NCBI RefSeq assembly: GCF_020520285.1
Contig: NZ_CP084742.1
Coordinates: 5,022,001 to 5,086,000 of the forward strand
Origin: Pseudomonas sp. L5B5
GTDB taxonomy: Bacteria; Pseudomonadota; Gammaproteobacteria; Pseudomonadales; Pseudomonadaceae
Direction: 5' to 3'
DNA: 64,000 bases
The position numbers and the translations under genes were made by a program. Under the pieces are notes generated by a model. The model did no database searches and had not been told where the DNA came from. It was given only the letters and a program-made list of their open reading frames with translations. Of this stretch, positions 50,441 through 58,295 are shown piece by piece; within the stretch, counting starts at the first letter, position 1, and every line of letters starts with the position of its first letter.

Positions 50441-52093
50441 ATGAACCTCCACCAGTTCGCTGAAACCCACGAAGTCACCAACCAGCCGCCTGCCCTGGAC
50501 GGTAGCAACCTCTATCGGATCGACCTGCCGTTGCAGCAGTGGATGCACCGGTTCGGCGCCGGCTGGGCCGAGTCCCGGGTCGATGCCTATGGTGCCCTGG
50601 CCGGCGGTCCGTTGATGGAGGCGGGGTTCCTGGCCAATCAGAACAAGCCCGTATTTACCAGCCATGACCGCTTCGGCCACCGGATCGACCTGGTGGAGTT
50701 CCATCCGGCCTACCACCAGTTGATGCAGGCCGCGATCGAGGGTGGCCTGACCTCGCTGCCCTGGACCGATCCACAGCCGGGTGCACACGTGGCACGGGCT
50801 GCCATGACCTACCTGCACAGCCAGGCCGAGGCCGGCAGCGGTTGCCCGCTGACCATGACCTTCGCCTGTGTGCCGGCACTGAAGCTGCAAGCGGACATCG
50901 CCGAGCAGTGGCTGCCGAAGATCCTCGCCACCCAGTACGACCCACGCAACGTCGGCATGCAGCACAAGGCCGGGTTGACCATCGGCATGGCCATGACCGA
51001 GAAACAGGGTGGCACCGACGTGCGCGCCAACACCACCCGGGCCTACCCGGTGGGCGCCACGGGCCCGGGGCAGGCTTATGAGCTGGTCGGGCACAAGTGG
51101 TTCTGTTCGGCGCCGATGTGCGATGCCTTCCTGACCCTGGCCCAGACCGACAAGGGCCTGAGCTGCTTCCTGCTGCCGCGTCATCGCCCGGATGACAGCC
51201 GCAACCAGTTCTACATCCAGCGGTTGAAGAACAAGCTGGGCAACCAGTCCAACGCCTCCAGCGAAGTGGAGTTTCGCGGTGCCCTGGCCTGGATGGTCGG
51301 CGAGGAAGGGCGCGGCGTGCCGACCATCATCGAAATGGTGGCCATGACCCGTTTCGATTGCATGGTGGGTTCCAGCTCACTGATGCGCCAGGCCCTGACC
51401 CAGGCCAGCCATCACTGTGCCCATCGCAGCGTCGGTGGCCGGGTGCTCAGTGAGCAGCCATTGATGCAGAACGTGCTGGCCGACCTGGCCCTGGAAAGCG
51501 AAGCGGCCCTGGCCCTGAGCATGCGCATGGGGCGGGCCCTGGATCACCAGGACGACGTCCAGGAAGCGAAGTTCTCGCGGCTGGTGACGGCCGTGGGCAA
51601 GTATTGGATCTGCAAGCGTGCCCCGGCGATGATCAACGAGGCTGCCGAGTGCATGGGCGGGGCCGGTTATGTCGAGGACAGCATCCTCCCGCGCCTGTAC
51701 CGGGAAGCGCCGGTGAACTCCACCTGGGAAGGTTCGGGCAACGTCCAGTGCCTGGATGTGCTGCGGGCTCTGTCGAAGGAGCCGGGGGTGCTCGATGTGC
51801 TGTTCGCCGAGCTGGGTGACGGCCATGGCGACCGGCGCCTGGCCAGCCATATCGCTGGATTGAAGGAGAGCTTCAAGGACACCGACGATATCCAGTACCG
51901 TGCTCGCCAGCTGACCGAGGACATCGCCCTGGGGCTGCAAGCCAAGCTGTTGCTGGAGGCCGGCAATGAAACGGTGAGCGACGCCTTCATCGCCAGTCGC
52001 CTGGGAGGGCAGGGCGCGCGAGTCTACGGCACCTTGCCGCGTGGACTGGATGTGGCCGCCATCGTTGCCCGTTCCACTCCGCAGGGTTTCTGA
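50441..52093 (+). CDS. aidB: AidB-type acyl-CoA dehydrogenase family flavoprotein
   Basis: 550 residues. The family has an extra C-terminal basic domain compared with ordinary acyl-CoA dehydrogenases. AidB signatures: GLTIGMAMTEKQGGTDVRANTT, GHKWFCSAPMCDAFL, RLKNKLGNQSNASSEVEF and ECMGGAGYVEDSILPRLYREAPVNSTWEGSGNV. E. coli AidB (541 residues) is part of the alkylation response and binds DNA. AAGGAG lies before the ATG. A strong hairpin follows. Confidence 0.9.
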   Translation: MNLHQFAETHEVTNQPPALDGSNLYRIDLPLQQWMHRFGAGWAESRVDAYGALAGGPLMEAGFLANQNKPVFTSHDRFGHRIDLVEFHPAYHQLMQAAIEGGLTSLPWTDPQPGAHVARAAMTYLHSQAEAGSGCPLTMTFACVPALKLQADIAEQWLPKILATQYDPRNVGMQHKAGLTIGMAMTEKQGGTDVRANTTRAYPVGATGPGQAYELVGHKWFCSAPMCDAFLTLAQTDKGLSCFLLPRHRPDDSRNQFYIQRLKNKLGNQSNASSEVEFRGALAWMVGEEGRGVPTIIEMVAMTRFDCMVGSSSLMRQALTQASHHCAHRSVGGRVLSEQPLMQNVLADLALESEAALALSMRMGRALDHQDDVQEAKFSRLVTAVGKYWICKRAPAMINEAAECMGGAGYVEDSILPRLYREAPVNSTWEGSGNVQCLDVLRALSKEPGVLDVLFAELGDGHGDRRLASHIAGLKESFKDTDDIQYRARQLTEDIALGLQAKLLLEAGNETVSDAFIASRLGGQGARVYGTLPRGLDVAAIVARSTPQGF

Positions 52094-52098
52094 GCTTC

Positions 52099-52124
52099 GT
52101 CGGGGCCGGTTCACCGGCCCCGAC
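52099..52124 (+). terminator. Terminator after aidB
   Basis: A perfect 11-bp stem, GTCGGGGCCGG with CCGGCCCCGAC and loop TTCA, starts 6 bp after the stop. There is no T tract. Confidence 0.65.
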
Positions 52125-52201
52125 CACCATGCCACTGTTCCCGTGGGACGAGGTTGCAGGCAAGATGGACGCCTGCAAGATCAGAACACAGGGTGCTCAT
52201 C

Positions 52202-53665
52202 GTGACCGAAGCTTTTATTGTCGTTCAATCCGCCGAACAAGCCGTGGACCGGCTGGCTGCTTTGCATGAGCAGGCCACCACGGCGCTGAGCCAGGCGCTC
52301 AAGCGTTACCTCAAGGACCGCATCGAGCCGAATGCCGAGCAGCGAGCGCTGTTCCGTTATCCCGAACTGCGCCTGACCTATCACTGCCAGGGCGAAGTGC
52401 CGCAGACCACCCGGGCCTACGCCAAGGTCCAGCTGCCAGGCACCTACAGCGTCACCGTCACCCATCCAGCGGCTTTCCGCAATTACCTGCTCGAGCAGTT
52501 GGAGCCGTTGATGCACGATTTCACCGTGACGGTGGAAGTGGGTGTGAGCGAGCAGAACATTCCCTACCCCTACGTCGTGGAGCAGGGCGATGAACTGGCC
52601 GGCTCCGGCGTGACCGCCGCGGCCCTGGCCCGGGTTTTCCCGAGCACCGACCTGTCGGCCGCCACCGATGGCATCGCCGACGGCCTGTACAACTGGGAAA
52701 ACGCCAATCCGCTGCCGCTGGCGCTGTTCGACGCCGCGCGGGTGGATTTCTCCCTGCGTCGCCTGGTGCATTACACCGGCAGCGACTGGCGCCATGTGCA
52801 GCCGTGGATCCTGCTGACCAACTACCACCGCTACGTCGACCAGTTCATCGTCCATGGCCTGGAGCAACTGCGCAACGACCCGCGTTTCGTGCGCATGGTG
52901 TTGCCGGGCAACGTGATCATTGAAAAGGGCATGGACCACGGCGAAGCCTCGGCGATTGCCGCCGGGGTGGTCTGGCATCGCTACCAGATGCCGGCCTATC
53001 ACCTGCAGGCCAGCGATGGCCACGGCGTGACCCTGGTGAACATCGGCGTCGGTCCATCCAATGCCAAGAACATCACCGACCACCTGGCCGTGCTGCGTCC
53101 CCACTGCTGGCTGATGATCGGCCACTGCGGCGGCCTGCGGCAGTCCCAGACCATTGGTGACTACGTGCTGGCCCATGCCTACATGCGCCGCGACGGCATC
53201 CTCGATCGCGTGGTGCCGCCGAACATCCCGATCCCGGCCCTGGCCGAAGTCCAGCTGGCGCTGCAAGAGGCGGCGGCCAACGTCACCGGGGAGAAGGGCG
53301 AGCAACTGAAGAAGCGCCTGCGCACCGGTACCGTGCTGACCTACGACGACCGCAACTGGGAATTGCGCTGGGCCGAGGAACGGCCACTGATCAACCTGTC
53401 CCGGGCCGTGGCGGTGGACATGGAAAGCGGCACCATTGCCGCCCAGGGTTATCGTCTGCGGGTTCCCTACGGCACCTTGCTGTGCGTTTCGGACAAACCC
53501 CTGCACAGCGAGATCAAGCTGCCGGGTGCGGCCAACGCCTTCTATGAGCGGGCGGTCAGCCAGCACCTGAAGATCGGCATCGAGGCGGTGGACCTGCTGC
53601 GCAGCGAGCTCAATTCCCTGCACTCGCGCAAACTGCGCAGCTTCGACGAGCCGCCGTTCCGCTGA
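52202..53665 (+). CDS. amn: AMP nucleosidase (Amn)
   Basis: 487 residues from GTG 52202 (VTEAFIVVQSAEQAV). The ATG 48 bases upstream would add a segment unlike the family and only a weak RBS precedes either. It hydrolyses AMP to adenine and ribose 5-phosphate. The N-terminal regulatory domain (about 1-200) is followed by a nucleoside phosphorylase-like domain: VNIGVGPSNAKNITDHLAVL, LMIGHCGGLRQSQTIGDYVLA and the VDMESGTIAAQGYRLRVPYG block with the catalytic Glu/Asp region. It is monocistronic. Confidence 0.93.
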   Translation: MTEAFIVVQSAEQAVDRLAALHEQATTALSQALKRYLKDRIEPNAEQRALFRYPELRLTYHCQGEVPQTTRAYAKVQLPGTYSVTVTHPAAFRNYLLEQLEPLMHDFTVTVEVGVSEQNIPYPYVVEQGDELAGSGVTAAALARVFPSTDLSAATDGIADGLYNWENANPLPLALFDAARVDFSLRRLVHYTGSDWRHVQPWILLTNYHRYVDQFIVHGLEQLRNDPRFVRMVLPGNVIIEKGMDHGEASAIAAGVVWHRYQMPAYHLQASDGHGVTLVNIGVGPSNAKNITDHLAVLRPHCWLMIGHCGGLRQSQTIGDYVLAHAYMRRDGILDRVVPPNIPIPALAEVQLALQEAAANVTGEKGEQLKKRLRTGTVLTYDDRNWELRWAEERPLINLSRAVAVDMESGTIAAQGYRLRVPYGTLLCVSDKPLHSEIKLPGAANAFYERAVSQHLKIGIEAVDLLRSELNSLHSRKLRSFDEPPFR

Positions 53666-53703
53666 CACCTCGCCCCATGGTCATTTGGCGATCAGGCCAG
53701 TAA

Positions 53704-53859
53704 CAGGCCGTTGAAAAACGTAGGCGAGGCAGCCAGCGCAAGGCGAAAGCAGGCGAAAAAGTGCAGTTTACGCTTGGTAAATGAGCATTTTGACCGGGCT
53801 GGTGCACCAGCCTGTTTTCAGCGCAGCGATGGCAACGCAGATAGTTTTTCAACGGCCTG
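53704..53859. mobile_element. MITE-like palindromic element, about 156 bp
   Basis: Perfect 16-bp terminal inverted repeats CAGGCCGTTGAAAAAC at 53704-53719 and its complement at 53844-53859 flank a non-coding body. An internal 16-bp palindrome GGCTGGTGCACCAGCC lies at 53797-53812. The element is flanked by GATCAGGCC (53690-53698) and GGCCCTGATC (53871-53880), as if inserted in a hairpin. I recall this sequence type as dispersed in Pseudomonas genomes. No transposase is present, so mobilisation would be in trans. Confidence 0.75.
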
Positions 53860-53899
53860 CTAGCATTGTCGGCCCTGATCGTCAGATGTTCCCTAGCTC

Positions 53900-54538
53900 A
53901 TGTCCCGTCCTCCTCGTCCCGCTTCCCGCCGCCCCGGTGCGAAGCCGTTTTCCCCATCCCCTGCCAAGCGCGTCGCCAAGGCCCCGCCGGCCGAGCCGCG
54001 GTTGATCCTGTTCAACAAACCATTCGACGTGCTCACTCAGTTCAGTGACGGCGACGGCCGGGCGACGCTCAAGGACTACATCGCGATTCCCGGGGTCTAT
54101 CCCGCCGGACGCCTGGACCGTGACAGCGAGGGCCTGTTGCTGCTGACCAACGATGGGCAATTGCAGGCCCGTATTGCTGACCCCAAGCACAAGCTGGCCA
54201 AGACCTATTGGGTCCAGGTGGAAGGCGAACCGAGCGCCGAGCAGTTGCAGCGCCTGCGCGACGGTGTGCAGCTCAATGACGGCATGACCCTGCCGGCCCA
54301 GGCGCGCCAGTTGGAAGAGCCGCAACTGTGGGAGCGCAACCCGCCGGTGCGCTTTCGCAAGAGCGTGCCGACCAGTTGGCTGGAACTGGTGATTCGTGAG
54401 GGGCGCAATCGCCAGGTGCGGCGCATGACGGCGGCGGTAGGGTTGCCGACGCTGCGGCTGGTGCGGGTGCGTATCGGTGACTGGACCCTGGAGGGCCTGG
54501 ATCAGGGCCAGTGGAAGGAGGTTCCGGCGCAGCTATAG
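53900..54538 (+). CDS. rluE: 23S rRNA pseudouridine2457 synthase RluE
   Basis: 212 residues. It has a Pro/Arg-rich basic N-terminal tail of about 30 residues, then the RsuA-type catalytic domain: [35 protein letters not shown] with catalytic Asp73, [11 protein letters not shown] and [29 protein letters not shown]. No S4 domain is present, as expected for RluE. Its last 6 bp overlap the DUF2788 gene on the other strand. Confidence 0.92.
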   Translation: MSRPPRPASRRPGAKPFSPSPAKRVAKAPPAEPRLILFNKPFDVLTQFSDGDGRATLKDYIAIPGVYPAGRLDRDSEGLLLLTNDGQLQARIADPKHKLAKTYWVQVEGEPSAEQLQRLRDGVQLNDGMTLPAQARQLEEPQLWERNPPVRFRKSVPTSWLELVIREGRNRQVRRMTAAVGLPTLRLVRVRIGDWTLEGLDQGQWKEVPAQL

Positions 54539-54742
54539 GGCGCCGCTCTCGATCAGGCCGATCACCACGCTCTTGATGATGAAGGCGGCCACGCCCAGGC
54601 CGAGAACGAAGAACAGGATGAACGAGCCGAAGCGTCCGGCCTTGGATTTCTTGGCCAGGTCCCAGACGATGAAACCCATGAAAAGGATCAGGATGCTGAC
54701 CAGGCCGGTCATCATCCATTCTTCGAATACTGCTGGATCCAT
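54533..54742 (-). CDS. DUF2788 small membrane protein
   Basis: 69 residues from [11 protein letters not shown] (GGAG about 8 bases upstream). Two membrane helices: [18 protein letters not shown] and [19 protein letters not shown], joined by a short basic loop (KKSKAGR). The family is conserved in Pseudomonas, of unknown role. Convergent with rluE with a 6-bp overlap. Confidence 0.85.
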   Translation of the reverse strand: MDPAVFEEWMMTGLVSILILFMGFIVWDLAKKSKAGRFGSFILFFVLGLGVAAFIIKSVVIGLIESGAL

Positions 54743-54869
54743 CGAACATCTCCAGTGCAGGCAGGACAAAAAAAGCCGGGCGAGTATACGCCAAGCGGTC
54801 CGGTCCGGGCATTGATCTGCGTGCGTTACGTCGCCACAGCCAGGGGCTGGCGGCTGATGCTGGCTGGGC

Positions 54870-55352
54870 TCAGTTGCGCAGGTGCGTCAGTGGCAGTTCG
54901 GTGCTGTTGAGCACCTGGTTGAGCACGAAGCTGGAGCGAACGCTGGTCACGCCTTCGATACGGGTCAGGTGGCCCAGCAGCAGCTTCTGGTAGTGGTCCA
55001 TGTCCGGTACCACCACCTTGAGCTGGTAGTCAGCGTCCATGCCGGTCACCAGGCTGCACTCCAGCACTTGGGGCAGGTTGCGGATCGCCGCCTCGAAATT
55101 CTCGAAGCGTTCCGGGGTGTGGCGATCCATGCCGATGAGCACGTAGGCGGTCAGGCTCAGACCGAGCATCTTGCGGTCCAGCAGGGCGACCTGGCGGGAG
55201 ATGTAGCCGTCGTCTTCCAGTTGCTTGACCCGGCGCGAGCAGGGCGAGGGTGACAAGCCGATGCGTTCGGCCAGCTCCTGGTTGGAGATGCGGGCGTCGC
55301 GTTGCAGTTCCGCCAAAATGCTCAGGTCGTAGCGGTCAAGTTTGCTCATCAT
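54870..55352 (-). CDS. Lrp/AsnC-family transcriptional regulator
   Basis: 160 residues. An N-terminal winged helix-turn-helix (LDRYDLSILAELQRDARISNQELAERIGLSPSPCSRRVKQLEDDGYI) precedes an RAM/ACT ligand domain (about 65-155) with the typical ECSLVTGMDADYQLKVVV block. Starts at MMSKLD (55352) or three bases later. A plausible promoter on the minus strand lies upstream: TTGCGC and GATAAT with 18 bp between (about 55388-55415), in an AT-rich patch where such proteins often bind their own promoter. The effector is unknown. Confidence 0.9.
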   Translation of the reverse strand: MMSKLDRYDLSILAELQRDARISNQELAERIGLSPSPCSRRVKQLEDDGYISRQVALLDRKMLGLSLTAYVLIGMDRHTPERFENFEAAIRNLPQVLECSLVTGMDADYQLKVVVPDMDHYQKLLLGHLTRIEGVTSVRSSFVLNQVLNSTELPLTHLRN

Positions 55353-55486
55353 TCGGGCCTTTGTCTTAACTATTGCGTCGAATTATCTATCTAGGGTTAA
55401 AAATTGCGCAAGAGCTGTTTTGCAAAGCAATCTTCGCAATCCTCTGTCGCGGGCCCGAGCCTATCCTTATCACCAGAATCACTGCC

Positions 55487-55663
55487 CGGACACACAGTCC
55501 ACTGCGGCCCGCCGAATCAGGCCTGCCGCGGCCGCCAACCCCACCGGGTTGGGCAGGCCCCCGGGCTACACCCTGTCCAGAAGACGGAGTGAGGTGAGCC
55601 GGTGCCACAAGCGCCGAGCACGGACAAAATCTCAAGGGGTGGCCGACGGGCCACCCTTTTTTA
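55487..55663 (+). ncRNA. Candidate structured small RNA
   Basis: An intrinsic terminator on the plus strand has no plus-strand gene before it for over 1 kb, so it should end an RNA that starts in this gap. The segment is full of stems: GGAC/GTCC (about 55488-55500), GGCCTGCC with GGCAGGCC enclosing CAACCC/GGGTTG (55536-55551), and TGTCC/GGACA enclosing CGGTGC/GCGCCG. Length would be about 170 nt. I do not recognise it as 4.5S, 6S, tmRNA, RNase P, RsmX/Y/Z, PrrF or CrcZ RNA. The 5' end is a guess. Confidence 0.5.
55637..55663 (+). terminator. Intrinsic terminator of the candidate small RNA
   Basis: A perfect 8-bp stem, GGGTGGCC with GGCCACCC and loop GACG, is followed by TTTTTTATT. Confidence 0.9.
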
Positions 55664-55764
55664 TTGCCTGCGAAATAAGTCTCGTGACTGATAATCTCTA
55701 GCAGAACCGCCCTGGGCTTTTTCCAGTCTTATGTTCAGGCCCCCAATTCGCAGTGAGGAATAGC

Positions 55765-56832
55765 ATGAAGTCGCGCATCTGGCGTATGGCAGGTGTTGGT
55801 GTGTTGTGCGTGAGCGTCAGCGCGCAAGTGCTCGCCGATGAGCGAGACGAGAGGCGCCCTCCCCAGCAGGGAGAGCAGGCCGGAGGCCAGCGCGAGCATG
55901 CTCCTGAAGGCCGCAGGGAGAACAGCCAGGGCCATCCGGCTTACCAGCAGCCGGCCCCGCAGCAACCGCGTGTGCAGAACGAGATCATCCGTGGCGACAA
56001 CAGCCGGCAGTTCGAGCGCAACCCACAACATCAGGATGGGCAGTGGCAAGAGCGGCCTCGTCACGAAGCCGAGCAGCAAGCACGGCCAGCGCCGCAACCG
56101 GCCCCGAACCTGCCGATCCAGCCGCGCCCGGATACCGTGCGCCAGACCCAGGAACCCAAACGCGGTTATTACCAGGACATCCCCCGGCGCAACGATTACA
56201 ACCAGCATTGGCAGGCCGGTAATCCTGGCTGGCGCCCTGACAATCACCACCCCAATGACTATCGCTGGCCGGGTCGTCCCGATGGTCGCGGCAATGGATG
56301 GGCCCCGGGGCCGCAGTATCGCCCGGGCCACCTGATCGACCGGTTCCCCGAGCGCGATTTCCGGGTGCCGTATCGCGGCCAGGACTACTTCTTCTCGGGT
56401 GGCTACTGGTATCGGCCCCAGGGCACTCGCTACGTGGTGGTGAGCCCTCCCCATGGCATCCGCGTGGGTTATCTGCCGGATTACGCGCGGGAAGTGTGGA
56501 TCGGCAGTGCGTTGTTTTTCCTCGCTGCCGGCGCCTACTACACCTACGAGGCCAATACCCAGGAGTATGTGGTGGTCGCGCCGCCCACGGGCGTTGCACC
56601 TCCGGCAGCGCAATCGCCGGGCAATGGCTACGACGTGCTGGCCTATCCACTCAATGGCCAGCCACCGCAACAGGTCGACCAGGATCGCTACGACTGTTAT
56701 CGCTGGGCGGTGCAGCAGAGCGGCTTCGATCCGGCCAGCGCGACCTACCGGCCCGCACCCGAAGTGGTCCAGGCCTATCGCCAGGCCCAGGGCAATTGCC
56801 TGAGCTCACGGGGCTACCAGGTGACCTACTGA
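55765..56832 (+). CDS. DUF6515 family secreted protein
   Basis: 355 residues from ATG 55765 (GAGGAATAGC upstream). Signal peptide ends at VLADE. Residues about 25-190 are disordered and rich in Gln, Pro, Arg and Asn (repeated QQ, RP, PNLPIQPRPD). Then comes a short domain with GYWYRPQGTRYVVVSPPHGIRV, a membrane-like hydrophobic stretch ALFFLAAGAYYTYE, and a C-terminal module DRYDCYRWAVQQSGFDPA. Function unknown; probably envelope-associated. Its last 7 bp overlap fieF on the opposite strand. Confidence 0.82.
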   Translation: MKSRIWRMAGVGVLCVSVSAQVLADERDERRPPQQGEQAGGQREHAPEGRRENSQGHPAYQQPAPQQPRVQNEIIRGDNSRQFERNPQHQDGQWQERPRHEAEQQARPAPQPAPNLPIQPRPDTVRQTQEPKRGYYQDIPRRNDYNQHWQAGNPGWRPDNHHPNDYRWPGRPDGRGNGWAPGPQYRPGHLIDRFPERDFRVPYRGQDYFFSGGYWYRPQGTRYVVVSPPHGIRVGYLPDYAREVWIGSALFFLAAGAYYTYEANTQEYVVVAPPTGVAPPAAQSPGNGYDVLAYPLNGQPPQQVDQDRYDCYRWAVQQSGFDPASATYRPAPEVVQAYRQAQGNCLSSRGYQVTY

Positions 56833-57722
56833 GCCCTGGCGGCCTTGACCACTTCCTGCGGGTCGGCGTGCACCAGCACTTCGGCTCGCGGGTAGGCCGC
56901 GTGGATTGCATCGGCGGCCTGATCGCTGATGCCGTGGGCCACGCTCAGCGTCAGGTCGCCGGGTAGCTCCAGGTGCAACTGGACGAACCAGCGACTGCCG
57001 GAAATCCGTGTCCGCAGGTCATGGGCACCCAGTACCCCGGGCACGCTGCAAGCCAGCTCCAGCATGTGCTGGCTGACCTCGGTGGGCAGTTCTTCGTCCA
57101 TCAGCACCGAGAAACTTTCCCGGGCGATCTGGATCGCGCTCCATAGGATGTACACGGCAATCCCCAGGCCGAACCAGGCATCCACCTGCTGCCAGCCGAA
57201 GGCCGCCAGGGCCAGGGCCAGGAGGATGCTGCCATTGAGCATCAGGTCGGAGCGGTAGTGCAGCGAGTCGGCCCGCACCGCGTTGGAACCGGTGGCCCGG
57301 ATAACCCGGTGCTGCAGCACCAGCAGGGCGCCGGTCAGTACCAGTGACAGGATGATCACCCCGATACTCAGCCACGGCGCCCCGACCGGCTCCGGGTGAT
57401 GCAGGCGTTCGAACGCCTGGAAGGCGATCAGCACCGCACTGCCCGCGATGAACAAGGCCTGGGCCATGCCGGCCAGGGACTCGGCCTTGCCGTGGCCGTA
57501 ACGGTGGTCATCGTCCGCCGGGCGCAGGGCGTAATGCACGGCCAGCAGATTCAGCAGCGAAGTGAAACCGTCGAGCACCGAATCGGTGAGGCCCGCGAGC
57601 ATGCTCACCGAACCGCTAAGCCACCAGGCCACGGCCTTGGTCAGGATCAGGATTCCCGCCACGGTGACCGAGGCGCGGGTGGCGAGGCGCAGGAGGCGGG
57701 CGTGTTCCGGGTTACCGATCAT
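56826..57722 (-). CDS. fieF: Cation diffusion facilitator FieF/YiiP type
   Basis: 298 residues with six membrane helices and a cytoplasmic C-terminal domain. Metal-site residues match YiiP: Asp47 and Asp51 in GLTDSVLDGFTSL, and HYRSD in a later helix. HRYGHGKAESLAG is the conserved loop. It exports Zn(II)/Fe(II) by proton antiport. It lies 22 bp after the small lipoprotein gene on the same strand. The adjacent DUF6515 gene ends inside its last codons. Confidence 0.93.
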   Translation of the reverse strand: MIGNPEHARLLRLATRASVTVAGILILTKAVAWWLSGSVSMLAGLTDSVLDGFTSLLNLLAVHYALRPADDDHRYGHGKAESLAGMAQALFIAGSAVLIAFQAFERLHHPEPVGAPWLSIGVIILSLVLTGALLVLQHRVIRATGSNAVRADSLHYRSDLMLNGSILLALALAAFGWQQVDAWFGLGIAVYILWSAIQIARESFSVLMDEELPTEVSQHMLELACSVPGVLGAHDLRTRISGSRWFVQLHLELPGDLTLSVAHGISDQAADAIHAAYPRAEVLVHADPQEVVKAARAQ

Positions 57723-57744
57723 GGACAGTCCTTGTGTGGCGCAC

Positions 57745-58164
57745 TCAAGCGGCCGGTTGCAACCCGTACAGGGCTAGTTGCTGCACGCTGCCCTTGTGCT
57801 GGATCAGCCGTGGGTCGTCCAGCGGGAAGCTGCCCCCCAGTTCCCGTTCGAGAATGGCCTGCAACTTGCGATTGTCGACTTTACCGTCGGCGCCAATGGC
57901 CTGCTGGAGTTTCTCCGGGGCGACCTGTGCGGTCTTGCCCGGCTCCAGGTAGATGGCGCCAGTGGCGAAGTCGACACCAAAGGCGATCAGCCCCGGGATT
58001 ACATAGAACAGCAGGCCCACGGCATCCAGCGCCACGATCACCGGATCGATCTTGCCGTCGATCTGACCGCGTCGGTCGGGAAAGAAGATCGAGCCACAGG
58101 CGGTGAGCTGGGTCAGCAGGGCGGTCACCAGAATGCCGCCGACGACACGGTAAGGAATACGCAT
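57745..58164 (-). CDS. Small lipoprotein of unknown function
   Basis: 139 residues. Lipobox LTQLTAC (Cys23). The mature protein has a hydrophobic segment LDAVGLLFYVIPGLIAFGVDFATGAIYL near residues 47-74, resembling YceK-like lipoproteins, then a soluble tail with LQQAIGADGKVDNRKLQAILERELGG. Located immediately upstream of fieF on the same strand. No characterised homologue comes to mind. Confidence 0.75.
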   Translation of the reverse strand: MRIPYRVVGGILVTALLTQLTACGSIFFPDRRGQIDGKIDPVIVALDAVGLLFYVIPGLIAFGVDFATGAIYLEPGKTAQVAPEKLQQAIGADGKVDNRKLQAILERELGGSFPLDDPRLIQHKGSVQQLALYGLQPAA

Positions 58165-58295
58165 GGATCTCTCCTAACAAACACGAAGGCACATGAAGAA
58201 TGAAGTAGGGCAGCGAGTCTCGCCGATCAGCACTCAGACCATGACTAACCCCAGGCAGTTCGCCGTTATACTCGCGCCTCTGTTTTGGAGCCAGC

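Larger units (their letters stand above)
55353..55764. other. Intergenic region with regulator promoter and small RNA
   Basis: Between the minus-strand Lrp gene and the plus-strand DUF6515 gene, 412 bp hold an AT-rich promoter patch (55375-55420), a GC-rich structured segment ending in a terminator on the plus strand (55487-55663) and about 100 bp of leader to the DUF6515 gene. No convincing ORF is present. Confidence 0.6.

Noticed and set aside
53781..54005. 74-codon plus-strand frame starting in the MITE
   Set aside because: Crosses the element end into the rluE start in another frame; no RBS or conservation expected.
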